NCBI GenBank assembly: GCA_001179505.1 | Contig: CDMY01000149.1 | Span: 141,279 to 181,415 of the forward strand | Reading direction: 5' to 3' | DNA: 40,137 nucleotides | From: Vitrella brassicaformis | Taxonomy: Eukaryota; Sar; Vitrellaceae | Shown here: in pieces, positions 1 through 11,714 of the stretch | Numbering within the stretch: position 1 is the first letter of the stretch | Layout: every line of letters starts with the position of its first letter | Program-made: the position numbers and the translations under genes | Notes under the pieces: model-generated | What the model was told of the DNA's origin: nothing | Databases searched by the model: none | The model's input: only the letters and a program-made list of their open reading frames with translations

Positions 1-2031
1 GGGGGGGAGGGGGGGGAGGGTGAAACAGTCAGGCAGGCAGGCAGAAGAAAAGAGACATAAGAGCGGAGGGGAGGGAACAGAGGAAGAAAAAACACCAAGA
101 GGTCATGTACTGTAGAGTGAGTGAAGGGGTATGTGATGTGTCTGTGTGTGTGTGGGGGTGAAAGCGTCGATTGGCCTTCCTTCCTTCTTCCGCAGTCCGT
201 AATAGTACATCAGATCGGCACCTCGCTCGCTCACTCACTCAGCACAGGACAGCACGGCACGGCACACACGGAGGAGAGACAGACAGACAGCCCTCTGGTC
301 GGTCGGTCGGTCGGCCAACAGCACAAAAAACACATAGTTCCTGAGAACACATGCACTGTACCCGTCCAGTTAGTTAGTTAGTCGTGTGTCTCAGGTCTGC
401 ATGCCAATTGGCGGGTGTGCTGTGCTGACCAGACCAGACCCTATCTATCTGTGTGTCTGTGTCGGTGTGTGTGTTTGTGTGTGTGTGTGTCTGCCAGTAG
501 GCTGCCTCTGCGTGCGCGTTGGTCTATCTCGGTCAAAACTGCTTTGTGTGCGAATGGCTGGCTGGCTGGCTGGTCTAACGAACGAAGGATCATCCATCCA
601 TGCGGGCAGACAGACAGACAGACAGACATGCAATCCCCCTACTAAAGCGGAAACAACACATAAAGAGGAGAATCGGTCCATCCCATACAGTGGGTGCCGT
701 CGGTCCGTTCGGTCGACAGGTACTTCTTGGCTAGACTCTCTCTCTGTCTTTTTCCCTCCCTCCCTCCCTCCCTGACTCTCCCTCTGTGTCCCCTCCCTCT
801 CTCCCTCTCTGCCGGTTCCCGCGATCGAGTACCGTCCGACGGTCAATCAAAGGGGACTTCAGTATCAGACAGCCAGTACGTCGTGTTGCGTCACCCACAC
901 ACCCACACCCACACACAACGTCTATCGCTGCACATGCACTCACTCATTCTCACAGCAGGCAGGCAGGCAGGGCCGGGCAAGCGGCTAAGCTAGCCGGTCA
1001 GCTAGCACGCCTTCTTCCCCCGTCCACTCCATCCACCCGTCAGTCGTCCGTCCGTCCGTCCGAGACCAACCACCAAACACACAGGCCACATCTCACACCA
1101 CACACGCCACAGCCACAGCCACATGCACCCACCCACCCTCCCTCTCTTTTACCACCCTAAGCCCCTCTACTTACGTTATATTACGTACTTAGCGCACACA
1201 CACGACGCGACACGCATGGCATGCAGGCAGTCAGTCAGGCACTTCTCAATCAACGAGTGAGAGGATCAATCCATCAATGGCGAAGAGGTAGTGGAACGAC
1301 CCACAAAAGCCGACCCTGGTTCGTGCAGGCAGCTCCTAGGTCGCTCTGGTCTCGTGAAGGAATCGAATCATCCACTCACTGGTCGTCAGTCAGTCAGTCA
1401 GTCAGTCAGCAACAAGCAGACAGCCAGGCGAATGACCCCTCTCTCTCGTCCTCTTTTCGAAGGGAGAAAACGACCCAAAAATACATACGTATGCCACATC
1501 CAGCCACCCCTGCCACATCCAGCCAGCCATCCCGCAGACAGCCCACGCCCCCATTCATCCAATCCACAAAAATGATAAAGCAAACCACTACAGCCAGTCA
1601 GTCAGTCAGCCGCGCACACACGCATACTACAAAGGTATGCCGCGCGAGCGGGCTGCTTTCAGCCCAGGCATCGACGCGGCTGCATGACAGACATACCATC
1701 GCATAGCAAGCATAGCACTCCAGCCAATCCAATCCGATCCAGTCGATCAATCGCGTCCCGTGGCATGCATCCCATGGCGTGGCACACCCCACCCCCACAA
1801 CCACCACACCCACCCACCCACCCTCCCTCACGAACATTCATTCACTCACACGTATGCATAGGGAGACACAGGCTTGTTTCGTCCGCCACACACCCACTCC
1901 AGGATATCAGGAAAAAGAAAAAGAAAGGTCCGTCTGTCGCGCGAGAAGGGAAAGAGAGCGAAGGCAAAAGGAAAAGGCCCACAGCAGCCCGGCCGGTAAA
2001 TCGGTGGGGTGGCCAGGCCAGGCTGGTTGGC
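1..2031. other. gene-free, microsatellite-rich stretch downstream of the amine oxidase gene
   Basis: I see no credible coding exon here. The stretch is built of simple repeats: G-rich DNA at the left edge, (GT)n near 463-491, (CAGA)n near 606-629, (CCCT)n near 755-773, (CA)n near 895-917, (GTCC)n near 1040-1060 and (CAGT)n near 1386-1410. Open frames across it are Ser/Arg/His/Thr-rich translations of these repeats in several frames on both strands. Its right end is the 3' flank of the minus-strand amine oxidase gene, whose stop is at 2032-2034. Confidence 0.7.
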
Positions 2032-5000
2032 TCATTCGACGACTCGGACGAGAGCGCAAGTGCCGGGGTCGGTGATGTCGCCGCCGACGGCATTGTGGAG
2101 GTCCATGGACGGGTCCTGCTCGAACATGTTGAACGGCTTCACCAGGAAACCCAGCGTGTTGCCTGGTGGACACACAAACACAACACAACCAGCACATTGT
2201 GACGCACAGATGGATGGATGGATGCACTCGCATCAGGATGGATGGATGGCTGAATGGATGGGGAGCCGCCCGCCCCACGTACCTTGTGCGACGGTGAGTG
2301 GCCAGTCCTCGATTTGTGGGATGTGCCAGAGACCGGAGGATATCCATGTGACGAGGTCCTTGCGGCGGGCGGGCTCCGAGTCCTCGATGTACCGGTCGAG
2401 GCTGACGGCCGGCCGCCGGGCGTACTTGTTGTCGCGGGGCAGCGACGCGTCGTACTCGCTGTCCTTGTAAACAGTCGAGGCCACCTTGTACTTGGTCCAC
2501 GCCGCGGGACCGCCGTAGAACTCGCTCTCGGGCCATGGAATCTGACACCACACCAAACGGCAGACCACAAAATGGTCTCTCCCCCTCCCAATCCAGCGTG
2601 TCCGTGTGAGTGTGTCAGTCAGTGGCTTACGGCTTCGTTTCTGATGGGTCTGATGTAGTAGCCCTTGTAGTGCTCGCCGAAGGTGGCGGCGCTCTCAGTG
2701 ACGACATGGTAGGTGAGCGCCCGCGTGCCGTTGACGAGCCAGGCCGCGCCGATTTCGTTCTCAGCCCAGATGGTGCGGGTCTTGTGCGCCCCGCTGCGGT
2801 AGCCGTCCGCTATGACCTCGGTGAAGTAGACGGAGTTGTCGTCGCCACGACCGTACACCTCAAAGTCCACACGCCATGACGCCCAGTGGCTGTGCAGCGC
2901 ACCGAAGCGGCCGGACTCAGTCACCTGTGAAACACCACACCACACACAGGCAGGCACGCAGGCAGACAAGACAGAAGAGAGTGTGTTCTGTGTTCCTATG
3001 GGCGCGTGTGTGGCCGGCAGGGCAGATGGACCTGTGTGCCGTAGTCTTCCTGTCTTGCGGAGAAGTAGGGGACCTCGACGCCCTGGTAGAGCTCGCCTGT
3101 GAAGGAGACGGTGACCTCGAAGTTGCCGGAGGTGAAAAAGTTGTAGTCGGCGATGTAGTCGTAGTTGGACACCGTGATGATCTGGCGAATCACCAGGCCG
3201 TGCAGCGGCGCACCGTCGTCGAGCCGGTTGGACTTCCAGTGCGACCGCAGGGGCCGCCCGAAGTCCTGCTCGAACACACACGTCGACTCGTCACGGAACA
3301 GAAGCACCGCCGTCCGCGGGCACTCGATGCCTGCACTCACACAAACAAACACCCACACATCCACCCACACGCCTGTCTGTCTTGACGCACTTGTCCCCTC
3401 CCTCCCCCGACCTCTCTCACGTACCTAGGGTGAGCTTGCGTGCGGCCCTGCCGAGTCCGCCGTACCACGAGTCGATGAAGTACCAGTTGCGTTCCTGTAC
3501 GGTGTAGTGCGCCATGGCCTCCTCCATGCCCATGTGGAAGGCCACACGGGTGCCCAGGAACATGAGGTTCCAGATCTGCAGCGACTTGTCGCGGTCGTTG
3601 TTGATGGTCATCTCCCAACCGGCGTACTCCCCGATGGTGTACGACGTGCCGTCGGGGTTCTCCTTGATCGTGAAGCGCTTCCCCTGCGGCTCGGCGTGCT
3701 CGGGAGCCAACCTGAACATTACCAAGAACAACACCCACATGTCTGTCTGTCTTTGTGTGGGCGTGGTGCCTGTTTATTTGTTTGATCGGTGAACACACCT
3801 GTATTCGAGTCCGCCCCTTCCGCTTCTGCCACCCGTCGGCTGGAGTCTTCGTCTTCTCTCGTTGAGCTTCCTGGCGCGGATCTGGTCCTTGATCCCCTCG
3901 GGCGTCAGCTTGCGCACCTCGTTCCTCGTAAAGGCCGCCTCGAAATCGCTGGTCGAGTCGAAGTGATGCCTGACATCCACACACACAACACACATGCATC
4001 CAACCGTCCATCCCTTTGTATGTTGAGCTCGCTCTCTCACTGATGGACTGACGTACCCGTTGTAGAAGATGCCCTCGACAGCGTGGTTGTGCAGATCGAG
4101 AAGGAAGTTGATGTTGTAGGGCTCCTCGGGGTGGGTGTTGGCGCGCACCTTGAAGAAGAATGGGACCTGGTCGCCCTCGGGCGTCTTGACACCGACCCAC
4201 GTCTCGTTCTTGTCCTCGTCGATCATCAGGGGACCCAGCTGCAGGCAGTCGTGCTGGTTGGGGCAGTCGTCACCGTAGGGGTAGCCAGTCGAGTCCTGCA
4301 GGATCCTGTGGATGTCGTGCTGGGTCGACAGCCGTCGGCCGAAGGGCCCGGTGGGGGTCCACCCGGCGCACTCGACGCTCACAGGCTCGCCGAGCTGCTC
4401 GTATTCCATGTCGTATGAGTCGAGGGGCCCCACCTTGTACTGCAGGTAGGATCCACGACCGCCGCTGCAACGGGCTGCACGCACACGGGCGTACCGCTTG
4501 GGCATGGGGCCGCCGTCGTCCAGATATCTCAAGATGTCCGCCCTGTATGTGGCGCACGCACACACAGACACAGGCATCCATCACACGTTCGTCCTGTGGT
4601 GGTGTGGTGGGCGGTTTACTTGACAGGGAAGAGGGAGACGCGGTAGACGCCCTCGAGGCCGAGGTCTCTGCGGCCCTCCATGAAGGACTTGACGACAGAC
4701 TCCTCGGTGGCCGTCAGGGGGTCGAAGGGCGTCGCAGTGCCCTCCTCGCGCACCCGTGGGGTAGTTGGCATGTCGCAGAAGGCACCTGACACGCACGCGA
4801 CCACGGACGGAAAGGAAGGGAGAGACATGGATCTTCTGGATCTCGCATCTCGTTCCTCAGTCACGTCACTTACCGAAGGACTGGACCTGGAACTTGGTGC
4901 TCCACATCTGCTCCTCGTCCATCTCAGCGGACCCGCTCTGGCTGGCGGCGTAGCAGTAGATGTCGTAGTTGACGTTGCTCTCGACGCCAGCAATGATGAG

Positions 5001-8000
5001 GTCCTGCTTCTGGCCGGGACGAGAGAACTTGGCCGACGCACCCAGACGGTTGACCTGGTCCTTGGAGGGACGCTGGGTGTACTGCGAATCGCGGGCGGCG
5101 CACCAGGTCTGGCCGGGGGTGTCCAGCTCCGTCGTGATGTAGATGGCGTCGGCCACCGCACGGGTGCTCACGATCTTGAGCTCGGGAATCTTGCCTGCAT
5201 CACAGACACAGAGGTCGGTCGGTGCCGTGCCGTATTGGGTCTCTCTCTGCCCGTCTGTCTGTCTGTCTTTTGCTCATCCGTTCGCTCGGTGGCGTACTGA
5301 CTTTCGGTGGTGAATTCCTCTTCTGTTTCCTTGACGGCGTCCTCCGTCATGCGGTTGCCCTTTGGTGCAGCCTTGTCCTCGGCGTAGCAGTAGACCTTGT
5401 ACGGGCTGTCGGGGTAGAGCTCGCGGACAACGACCGTGGTGTTCTTGTCCTTGCTGGCCTCCTTCCGCGAGCCGCGCTCCTTGAAGGTGTCGAGGGGCGG
5501 CAGCCCGGTGCGGCCCTCGGGAAGAGCCATGCACCACACCGTCGCGGCCTCGTTGGCCTTGACCGTCACCTCGGCTGTCGTCGGCTTGGGAGTCACCTTC
5601 TCAACGGTCAGCTTCGGGGCCGTGCTGTCTGCAAGCCCACACCACACACACACACACACACACAATGATGCAACACAAGGGTCGGCGCTCTTCTCACGCC
5701 CTAAGTTACTCACCGGTGGTGACGCGAGTCCTCGACGACCTGACCTGGTTGTCGTCCATCTCGCTGGGCGTCTCGCTGGCTGAGTCCTGGAGGGCGCTCA
5801 CCCGGTCAGACCCGGCCTGTTGCAGCACTGGCACGCCGCCGGTCGACCCGCTCGTCTCGGCGTAGCAGTAGACGTCATAGTTCTTGTTGGCCTCAAGGCC
5901 CTCGTCGATGGTGATGGTGCGGGTCTCGCCCACCTTGAGAGGGCCGCCTGCCGACACGCCGTCCTCCTTGACCGTCGCGCCCGTGGGTGCATCGGCGCCC
6001 TGTGAGAGGGCCAGGCACCACACGCTGGACTGCTCCTGCCGCACCTCCACGTCCAGCTCGATCTTGGACTCAGTGCCGCGGGCAGCGACAACCTGCATCA
6101 AACCTGATGAATGATGAGGGGGGAACAGCACGCAGGAAAGGAACAGAGGGACGCATTCTTTCCTGTGACCGAATGCAATGCAGCCCTGCAGGCAGAGTGT
6201 CCGTCTATCTATCGGTCGTACATACCGACGATGAGGCTGTAGGATTTCTCCTTGCCCTCGTCTTCCCTGAAGTCGTCGCCCAGCTTGAGCACTTGGTCGA
6301 AGAAGCGGAACTCGACGTAGCTGCCGTCCCAGCCGTCGCCGAACGAGTCCTCGAGCACCACCGTGTAGTTGCCGTAGTGGGGCAGGCAGCACGGCACCCA
6401 CGTCCCGTTCATCTGGTCGACCGAGTAGCCACGGCCGGCGCACGAGACGGCACCCTCCACGTACCACGACTTGTCGAGAGCCCACTGGCCGCTCACCAGA
6501 CGCACCTCACCGCACACTGAGGCATGGATGGATGGATCACACGCACACACACACACACACACACAGCAAGAAGAGAGAAGTGAATGCATTGCGGTAAGAG
6601 GGATTGGCGGATGGATGTGCCATGCGTGTATGTGTGAAGGGTCAGACGAGGTGAGAAGTTAGCTATCACCATCTCGCTTGCGATCAGATGCAGCATAGAT
6701 AAGGAACTCATCCCTCCCTCCCTCCTCCCCGTCATACACCCATCTGCCTCACTGCCTGCCTGTCTGCCTTTCTGACTCGCTGCTCTCCCTGCCCGCCCCG
6801 TCAATCAACTCACCGAGGTCGCTGCCGCTCTGTGGGGTGTCAGGGATGAGCAGGTCCTGGGGACAGGCGCCTGGCTTCATAGAGATGTCGTCAATGCCGA
6901 TGTCGCTCAGCTCGCTATTGCCAGCCACTGCCTCGAACACCAGCTCCAGTGGGGCGTCGCCGTCATGGGTGACTTCGAAGCCTCCCTTCTTCCATCCCGG
7001 GCCCTGGTTGCCCACCAGGAGCCACGAGGGGTTGCCCCAGTCGCCCGTCACCTCCTGGTTCTTCTTGTGCGGCGCGGCGTAGGCGCGGAGTGCGTTGACG
7101 TCGTCGCCGAACATGTTGTACTGGAACTGCACGCACTGCTTGCCCTTGGGGGCGAACAGGGGGACCGATCGGAGGGTGGCCGTGGCGCCCGGCATGAAGC
7201 GGGGCGAGTCGAGGTACATGTAATGGCCCTGGCCTTCGAGGCCCTCAGTGGCGTCACCATCGGGACCGACGCCCGGGGCCACGACGTAGTCGTCCTTGTG
7301 GGGGTTGCCGCTGCCGCTCTTGAAGACCTCGTCCGACGCGTCGTCCACGTAGTTGGTAAAGCCGCACAGACCGTTCTCGAAGTCGCAGTTCACACTGTAG
7401 TCGCCGATCTCTGACAAACATCCACACACACACACACACACACACGTGTGTCATTGATCTCTCGTCGACGCATTCATTCTCTCTCTACCCACGACTCACT
7501 GACTCACCGAGAAAGCCGACATGGTGGTAGAAGTCCCTTGGGTCTGGGTCCTCTGTTCCGGCGGCGAGGAATGCCGAGTAGCACATGTAGTAGCTGCCCG
7601 GGTCGAGCCTGCTGCCGACCTTGAAGACCGTGAGCGCGGTCGAGTTGAGCTGGTCAGTGGGCACCAGACGGATGGCACCGCGCAGCAGACGGGTGGTGGG
7701 CGGGCACACGGCCGAGTCGCGATCTTCCGGCGCGGGCAGGATCAGCAGCTGGTCTTTTCTTCGGAGGCCGAATCCGTTGATAGCTAGGGTGCAGTCCTCC
7801 CCGGCAAGGCAGCTGAGGCTCTGGTTGTACACCGGGGCCACGCCTGACATAAATCACACGCACCACACACGCACGTGGGGGGGTGGGGTGCGCTGTCAGC
7901 CCAGTGGCCTTTGTTCTCACTCACTTCTCATGGCAGGAGGCTTCAGTGTCGGGTCGAGAGCAAGGGCGCGTGAGCCGCCGCGACCGTCGGTTCCACCACA

Positions 8001-8364
8001 TTGCCCTGGACCGCTGAGAACGGACGTCGCGGTGTCGTTGCCCTCACCGTACACCCTCGTCACACACTCTGTTGAACGACACGACACACACGACGGAGAG
8101 GGGGAAACACAAGGATGAGAGGGTGACTACGTGCTCGTGTGGCAGATCTGGCTACCCCCGTTCCTTTCTCAAAATCAGATCTATCTCAAGGCCCTCTCCA
8201 TGCTGATCGCGTGCGTGTGGTGGCGGTGCATGCGGCTCCCCCTCCCTCCCCTGCTCACCATATCGCTGTAGATCACGGATTGGTGTTTGACACTGACCCA
8301 CAGCGAGCAGAGCGAGCGCCAGAAGCCCTCCGAGCATCCTCCCCCGTCTGTGACCTCTGGTCAT
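2032..8364 (-). CDS. secreted multidomain copper amine oxidase with MAM and FN3-like modules (16 exons, 1534 aa)
   Basis: Oxidative deamination of primary amines by a copper/topaquinone enzyme, here predicted extracellular. Exons (high to low): 8364-8259, 8068-7925, 7843-7508, 7410-6814, 6516-6226, 6103-5714, 5628-5302, 5194-4874, 4785-4620, 4542-4057, 3969-3799, 3711-3425, 3330-3032, 2924-2631, 2541-2283, 2162-2032. Residues 1-25 are a signal peptide (hydrophobic core LGGLLALALLAVG). Residues about 196-395 are a MAM domain (CDFENGLCGF at its start, DIGIDDISM near its end). Exon 5 carries the motif DSFGDGWDG. Exons 6-8 are three FN3-like modules sharing WCxA and YCYA. Exons 9-16 (about 838-1534) are the oxidase: the topaquinone motif NYDY with Tyr about 1264, copper ligands H1318-S-H1320 and H1478 (WHIPQIEDWP), and probable base D1192 (FIDSWYGG). 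All catalytic residues are present. The oxidase part has normal family length; the N-terminal 840 residues are extra. It is divergent from NOP10. Confidence 0.92.
7425..7445. repeat. (CA)n microsatellite in amine oxidase intron 3
   Basis: A (TG)n tract on the sense strand about 15 bases upstream of the acceptor of the MAM exon (exon starts at 7410). Confidence 0.88.
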
Positions 8365-8687
8365 CTCGGTTACTGTGAGGGGGGTGTCTGTCTGTCTGTC
8401 CCTCGTCCTCCCTCGTTGCTCCTTTCGTGTGTTTGCCTTCTCTCTCTTCACTCCCCCCCGCGCCTGCCGGCTCCTCGCCGATCTCGCGTCGGTGTTGAGA
8501 GCTGGTCTCGAGGGACGCGCCGGAGTCCCTCTCCTTGCGGGAAGGGCAGAGGACGGAGTGGGTGACGAGCGGGATCTCCCCTCACACCGAGTTTTGGGAC
8601 AGATAGCGCTACAGTGTTCCGTACACGTCTGCGAGCTGCAGGCTCGCGGATCGAGCCGCGCAGCCTGGATTCTCCTCGCATGGGAAG
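8365..8687. promoter_or_regulatory. divergent promoter region between amine oxidase and NOP10
   Basis: This gap of about 320 bases separates the ATG of the minus-strand amine oxidase gene (8362-8364) from the ATG of plus-strand NOP10 (8688). It must hold both 5' leaders and both promoters. I see no TATA box. It contains a (TGTC)n stretch near 8387-8400 and CT-rich DNA near 8405-8470. Confidence 0.5.
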
Positions 8688-8987
8688 ATGCTGCTAAGGT
8701 TCTACTTCAACGAGAAGGGAGAACGGGTCTACACTCTCTCGGTGAGCCACACAGCGCAGATGAAGGCAGAGATGCATGTGTGCGTCCGCGCCTGCTCCCC
8801 TCCCTTGATTGGCTTGTGTGTGTCATGCCATGTGTGTGCCATGTAGCCCAAGTCACCCGAGGGCAAGCCGACGTTCTCAGCGCACCCGGCTCGTTTCTCG
8901 CCTGATGACAAGTACTCTGAGGAGCGTGTGCAGCTCAAGAAGAGATACGGCCTGCTGCCCAACCAACAACCATTCCCGGAGCTCTAG
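8688..8987 (+). CDS. NOP10: H/ACA ribonucleoprotein subunit Nop10 (2 exons, 64 aa)
   Basis: Small core subunit of H/ACA snoRNPs, which guide pseudouridylation of rRNA in the nucleolus; it bridges the pseudouridine synthase (dyskerin/Cbf5). Exons are 8688-8741 and 8847-8987, joined in phase 0 by a GTGAGC...TAG intron of 105 bases. The protein starts [17 protein letters not shown] and carries the nearly invariant block [14 protein letters not shown], followed by a basic helix with LKKRYGLLP and the usual QQPFPEL end. The length of 64 residues is exactly that of eukaryotic Nop10. An out-of-frame ATG at 8680-8682 precedes the start by 8 bases and opens a five-codon frame that overlaps it. The shortness and the intron make it easy for gene finders to miss. 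Confidence 0.96.
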
Positions 8988-9673
8988 CAAATAAGCCAGC
9001 CGCAACCGTTGTGGTTTTCTCGAGATGGATGGAAGTCTTGACTAACATGGGTTCTCCGACTGATTGATTCCTTTCATCTGGGTGGGTGCTGTAACCTTCC
9101 GCCTCCTTCGTCGGTTGCGGATGGTTGCTGCATCGAGACCGGGCGGCAGGAATCGACTGACGGAATGAGCCTGACTCTAGCTATCTGGCTGAGCTGACTG
9201 TGGGGATTGTCGTGGCATGGTTGGTGAACTGATGGTGTGTGACATCTACTGCCCTTGCCCTTCGGTGATTGGCTTTTGTGAGACTGCTATGTTCTCGTCC
9301 TTGTACGTGCTATCGCTGGACGGTGGATCGTGCAGCGGTCAGTCCGTGCGAGAGACAGCAGCGGCAGTCTCACGAGAGACGGACACAGAGGGAATGCAGG
9401 ACGACTAATTGGTGCTATGACAGACAGACAGACAGTGGCTGGTTTTTCGGTCATGTTTGTTGCATACTCGTGTTCTCCCACAAAGACACACATGGACGCC
9501 GTTTGTGCTCATGTAAGTATGTACGCGCTTGCAGGATGGATGACATGGTGCAGTTTGACGATCAGACATCAATCAACCCATACATAACACCCCGAGCATT
9601 CGATCAGTAGCACATCGACAGAGTCATTCACTCACCGATCCACACCACACGACATGACGGAAAAGGTGGAAGG
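8988..9673. other. intergenic region between two convergent gene ends
   Basis: This lies between the stop of NOP10 (plus) and the stop of the CFAP77-like gene (minus), so it holds two 3' ends. I see no coding exon. Short frames on the plus strand lack codon bias and splice support. A (CAGA)n run lies near 9419-9433. Confidence 0.6.
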
Positions 9674-11070
9674 TCAAGCCACGTGTTCCTGTGCCTGCAT
9701 GTCTGCGGCGCCCCCAGCAGGCACATCAGCAGCAGCAGCAGCAGCAACGGTCTGCTCCGGCCCCTCGCCACCGGGCGGTGGATAGACCTCCACATCCCCC
9801 ACCGGCACCGGAGGCGGGCCAAGTGCGTCAGCACCACCAGCAGCCATACCGGCACGCCAGTTGGTCGTGGCGTAGGTCTCGAGCTGCCACACACACGCAG
9901 GGTGAGAGGGTGTGTGTGGGGGGGGGGATGCGACAGTGCGTTCGCTTACCTTGGGGCCCGCCTGCTGATACTTCTTGAGTTTGAACATTTCTTTCTGGTG
10001 TGCGGCAGCCTGTAGCTCCTTGACCTTCCGCACCACCGACGCATGGCCCTGGGCAGCCTGAGCGAGACACACGCATAGAGGAGAGAGGGAGACATGGGTG
10101 AGCCGGCCAGGTCTGAGCTTCCTCACTGCTGCCTGGCTGCCTCACTCTGGTGATCTTGGGCTGCTTGGTGGATGTGACGGCCTTCTCGTGCTCGTGGTCA
10201 TACCACTCATACCGCTTCGCCAGCATGTCCACGCCGGCCTGCATTGCATTCATGCAGTCGACTCACACACAACGATTGAACATTTTTCCCCATTGTGTGT
10301 GTGTGTGTGTGTGTTGTTGGCCCACCCGTCCGTAGTCGTCCATGATGACTCTCGCCATGGGCGTCGAAGGACGCCCCCGCATGCCATAGACGAAACCTGA
10401 CACACACGAGAGACGCAGAGGACAGGCAGCAGTGGGGGCGAATACAGAGAGATAGGGAGGAGGAAGACACTGCGTGGCGACTTGGGTTGTGGTCGGATGG
10501 TATGTTCTTGGAGGGGTTTGTCAGGATGATGTTTTTGATGGTCACATTGGTCGTCGCCTTGCGCAGGGCCGCCTGCTCCTGCACACACACCGCACAGCCA
10601 CACACCGATCAGCGCCGTCCGTCACGACTCACGAGCCGCAGACCAGACCAGGAAGGGCCGACCTTTGCAGTGACGAGCTTTTCGTGTATGGCCATCTTGT
10701 TGACCTTTTTGAAGTCCTGCACCCTCAACTCAGGCCTTGGCTTGGGCTGCAACAAGGCAAGCAGGAGTCAGAGGAGCCAGCCAATGCCTTCCATGCTATG
10801 AATGAGCCCCAATGCAGGAAGCAGCGAAATCTCCCTCTCTCCCTCTCTCTCTCCCTCTCCCCTGCACCCCTGACTGACCTTGTGGTGGACCCATATGGAT
10901 GTGACCTCCTTGGCCCCTTCCCTGTCGTACGCGAGCGCCTTGCCGTATTTGAAGCTATCGCCGGGAAGGTCAAAGTATGTGGGCTTGCTGCGACCGACGT
11001 CGTCCTTGACCAGCAGGTGATTCCTCGTCTTATTCGCTGGATGGTGGGCCACTACCACCGTGCTCGCCAT
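9674..11070 (-). CDS. CFAP77: CFAP77-like cilia and flagella associated protein (7 exons, 284 aa)
   Basis: Probable microtubule inner protein of axonemal doublets. Exons (high to low): 11070-10879, 10746-10663, 10578-10482, 10396-10326, 10238-10146, 10057-9950, 9883-9674; all phases close. What points to the family: an N-terminal block with LPGDSFKYGKAL followed by a conserved Trp (TSIWVHH), a helix with ELRVQDFKKVNKMA and LVTAKEQAALRKATT, then the short motif GMRGRPSTPM and a basic C-terminal helix. These follow the same order as in animal CFAP77. The last 50 residues are an Ala/Gly/Pro-rich tail with a six-Ala run from a CTG/CAG microsatellite, probably lineage-specific. The donor of exon 3 (GTCGCC) is weak. 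A motile zoospore stage would explain the gene. Confidence 0.8.
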
Positions 11071-11714
11071 GGCTTTCGTTGTTCACCACCGGAAAACAAT
11101 GCGCGCTTCTGCATGCGGAGAGGGGGCGCCCCCTGTCCTCTCTCGCCGGAAATTTGCCACGCTGCACGATTCATAGCCAGTGAGTTGTGTATGTGGAAGT
11201 CATTTCATAACCACACCACCAATTGGAAGGTCAATGGAGACACATGCAGTGCACGAAAGCACGACTCACCCGAAGAATGAATGACTCTTGGATGCCCCAA
11301 GAGGCTGCCATGCCCTCTCTCCCTCGCCTGAGATGCCGACACTTCTGAGACGCCCTCGGTGTTGCCTCACCCACCAATCCTTTCACAGATCCGCGGGCGA
11401 GCCAACACGCAGTCCGTCCAAAGTGTCGGTGATCTCACCGAGAGTGACGTACGTACCTTACTTACTGGACGAAATTACGTCCGTCCGTCCGTACCGAAGG
11501 GACTCGCACTATACATGTCAGAGGATCTCAGCAGCAGCAGCTGTGCACCAACAGCATACATACTTACACACACCACCGTACCGTACCGTACGTACGTCCG
11601 TGTACATGATTGACTGTCTCTCCCCACCCCCCTCACCGGCCAGCCGACGGTGCCCAGACTGAAAAACACTACAAATCCGTCAGCCAGCCAGCCAGCCAGC
11701 CAGCCGGGACCGTG
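11071..11714. other. intergenic region: promoter of the CFAP77-like gene and 3' flank of the TBC gene
   Basis: No exon is visible. The region includes ACGTACGT and GTCCGTCC-type short repeats around 11447-11500, CGTACC repeats around 11577-11600, and a (CAGC)n run at about 11679-11705 just downstream of the TBC gene stop. Confidence 0.55.

Noticed and set aside
386-1706. Several overlapping frames of 100-160 codons
   Set aside because: They are translations of (GT)n, (CAGA)n and (CCCT)n repeats, are equally open on both strands, and have no splice or domain support.
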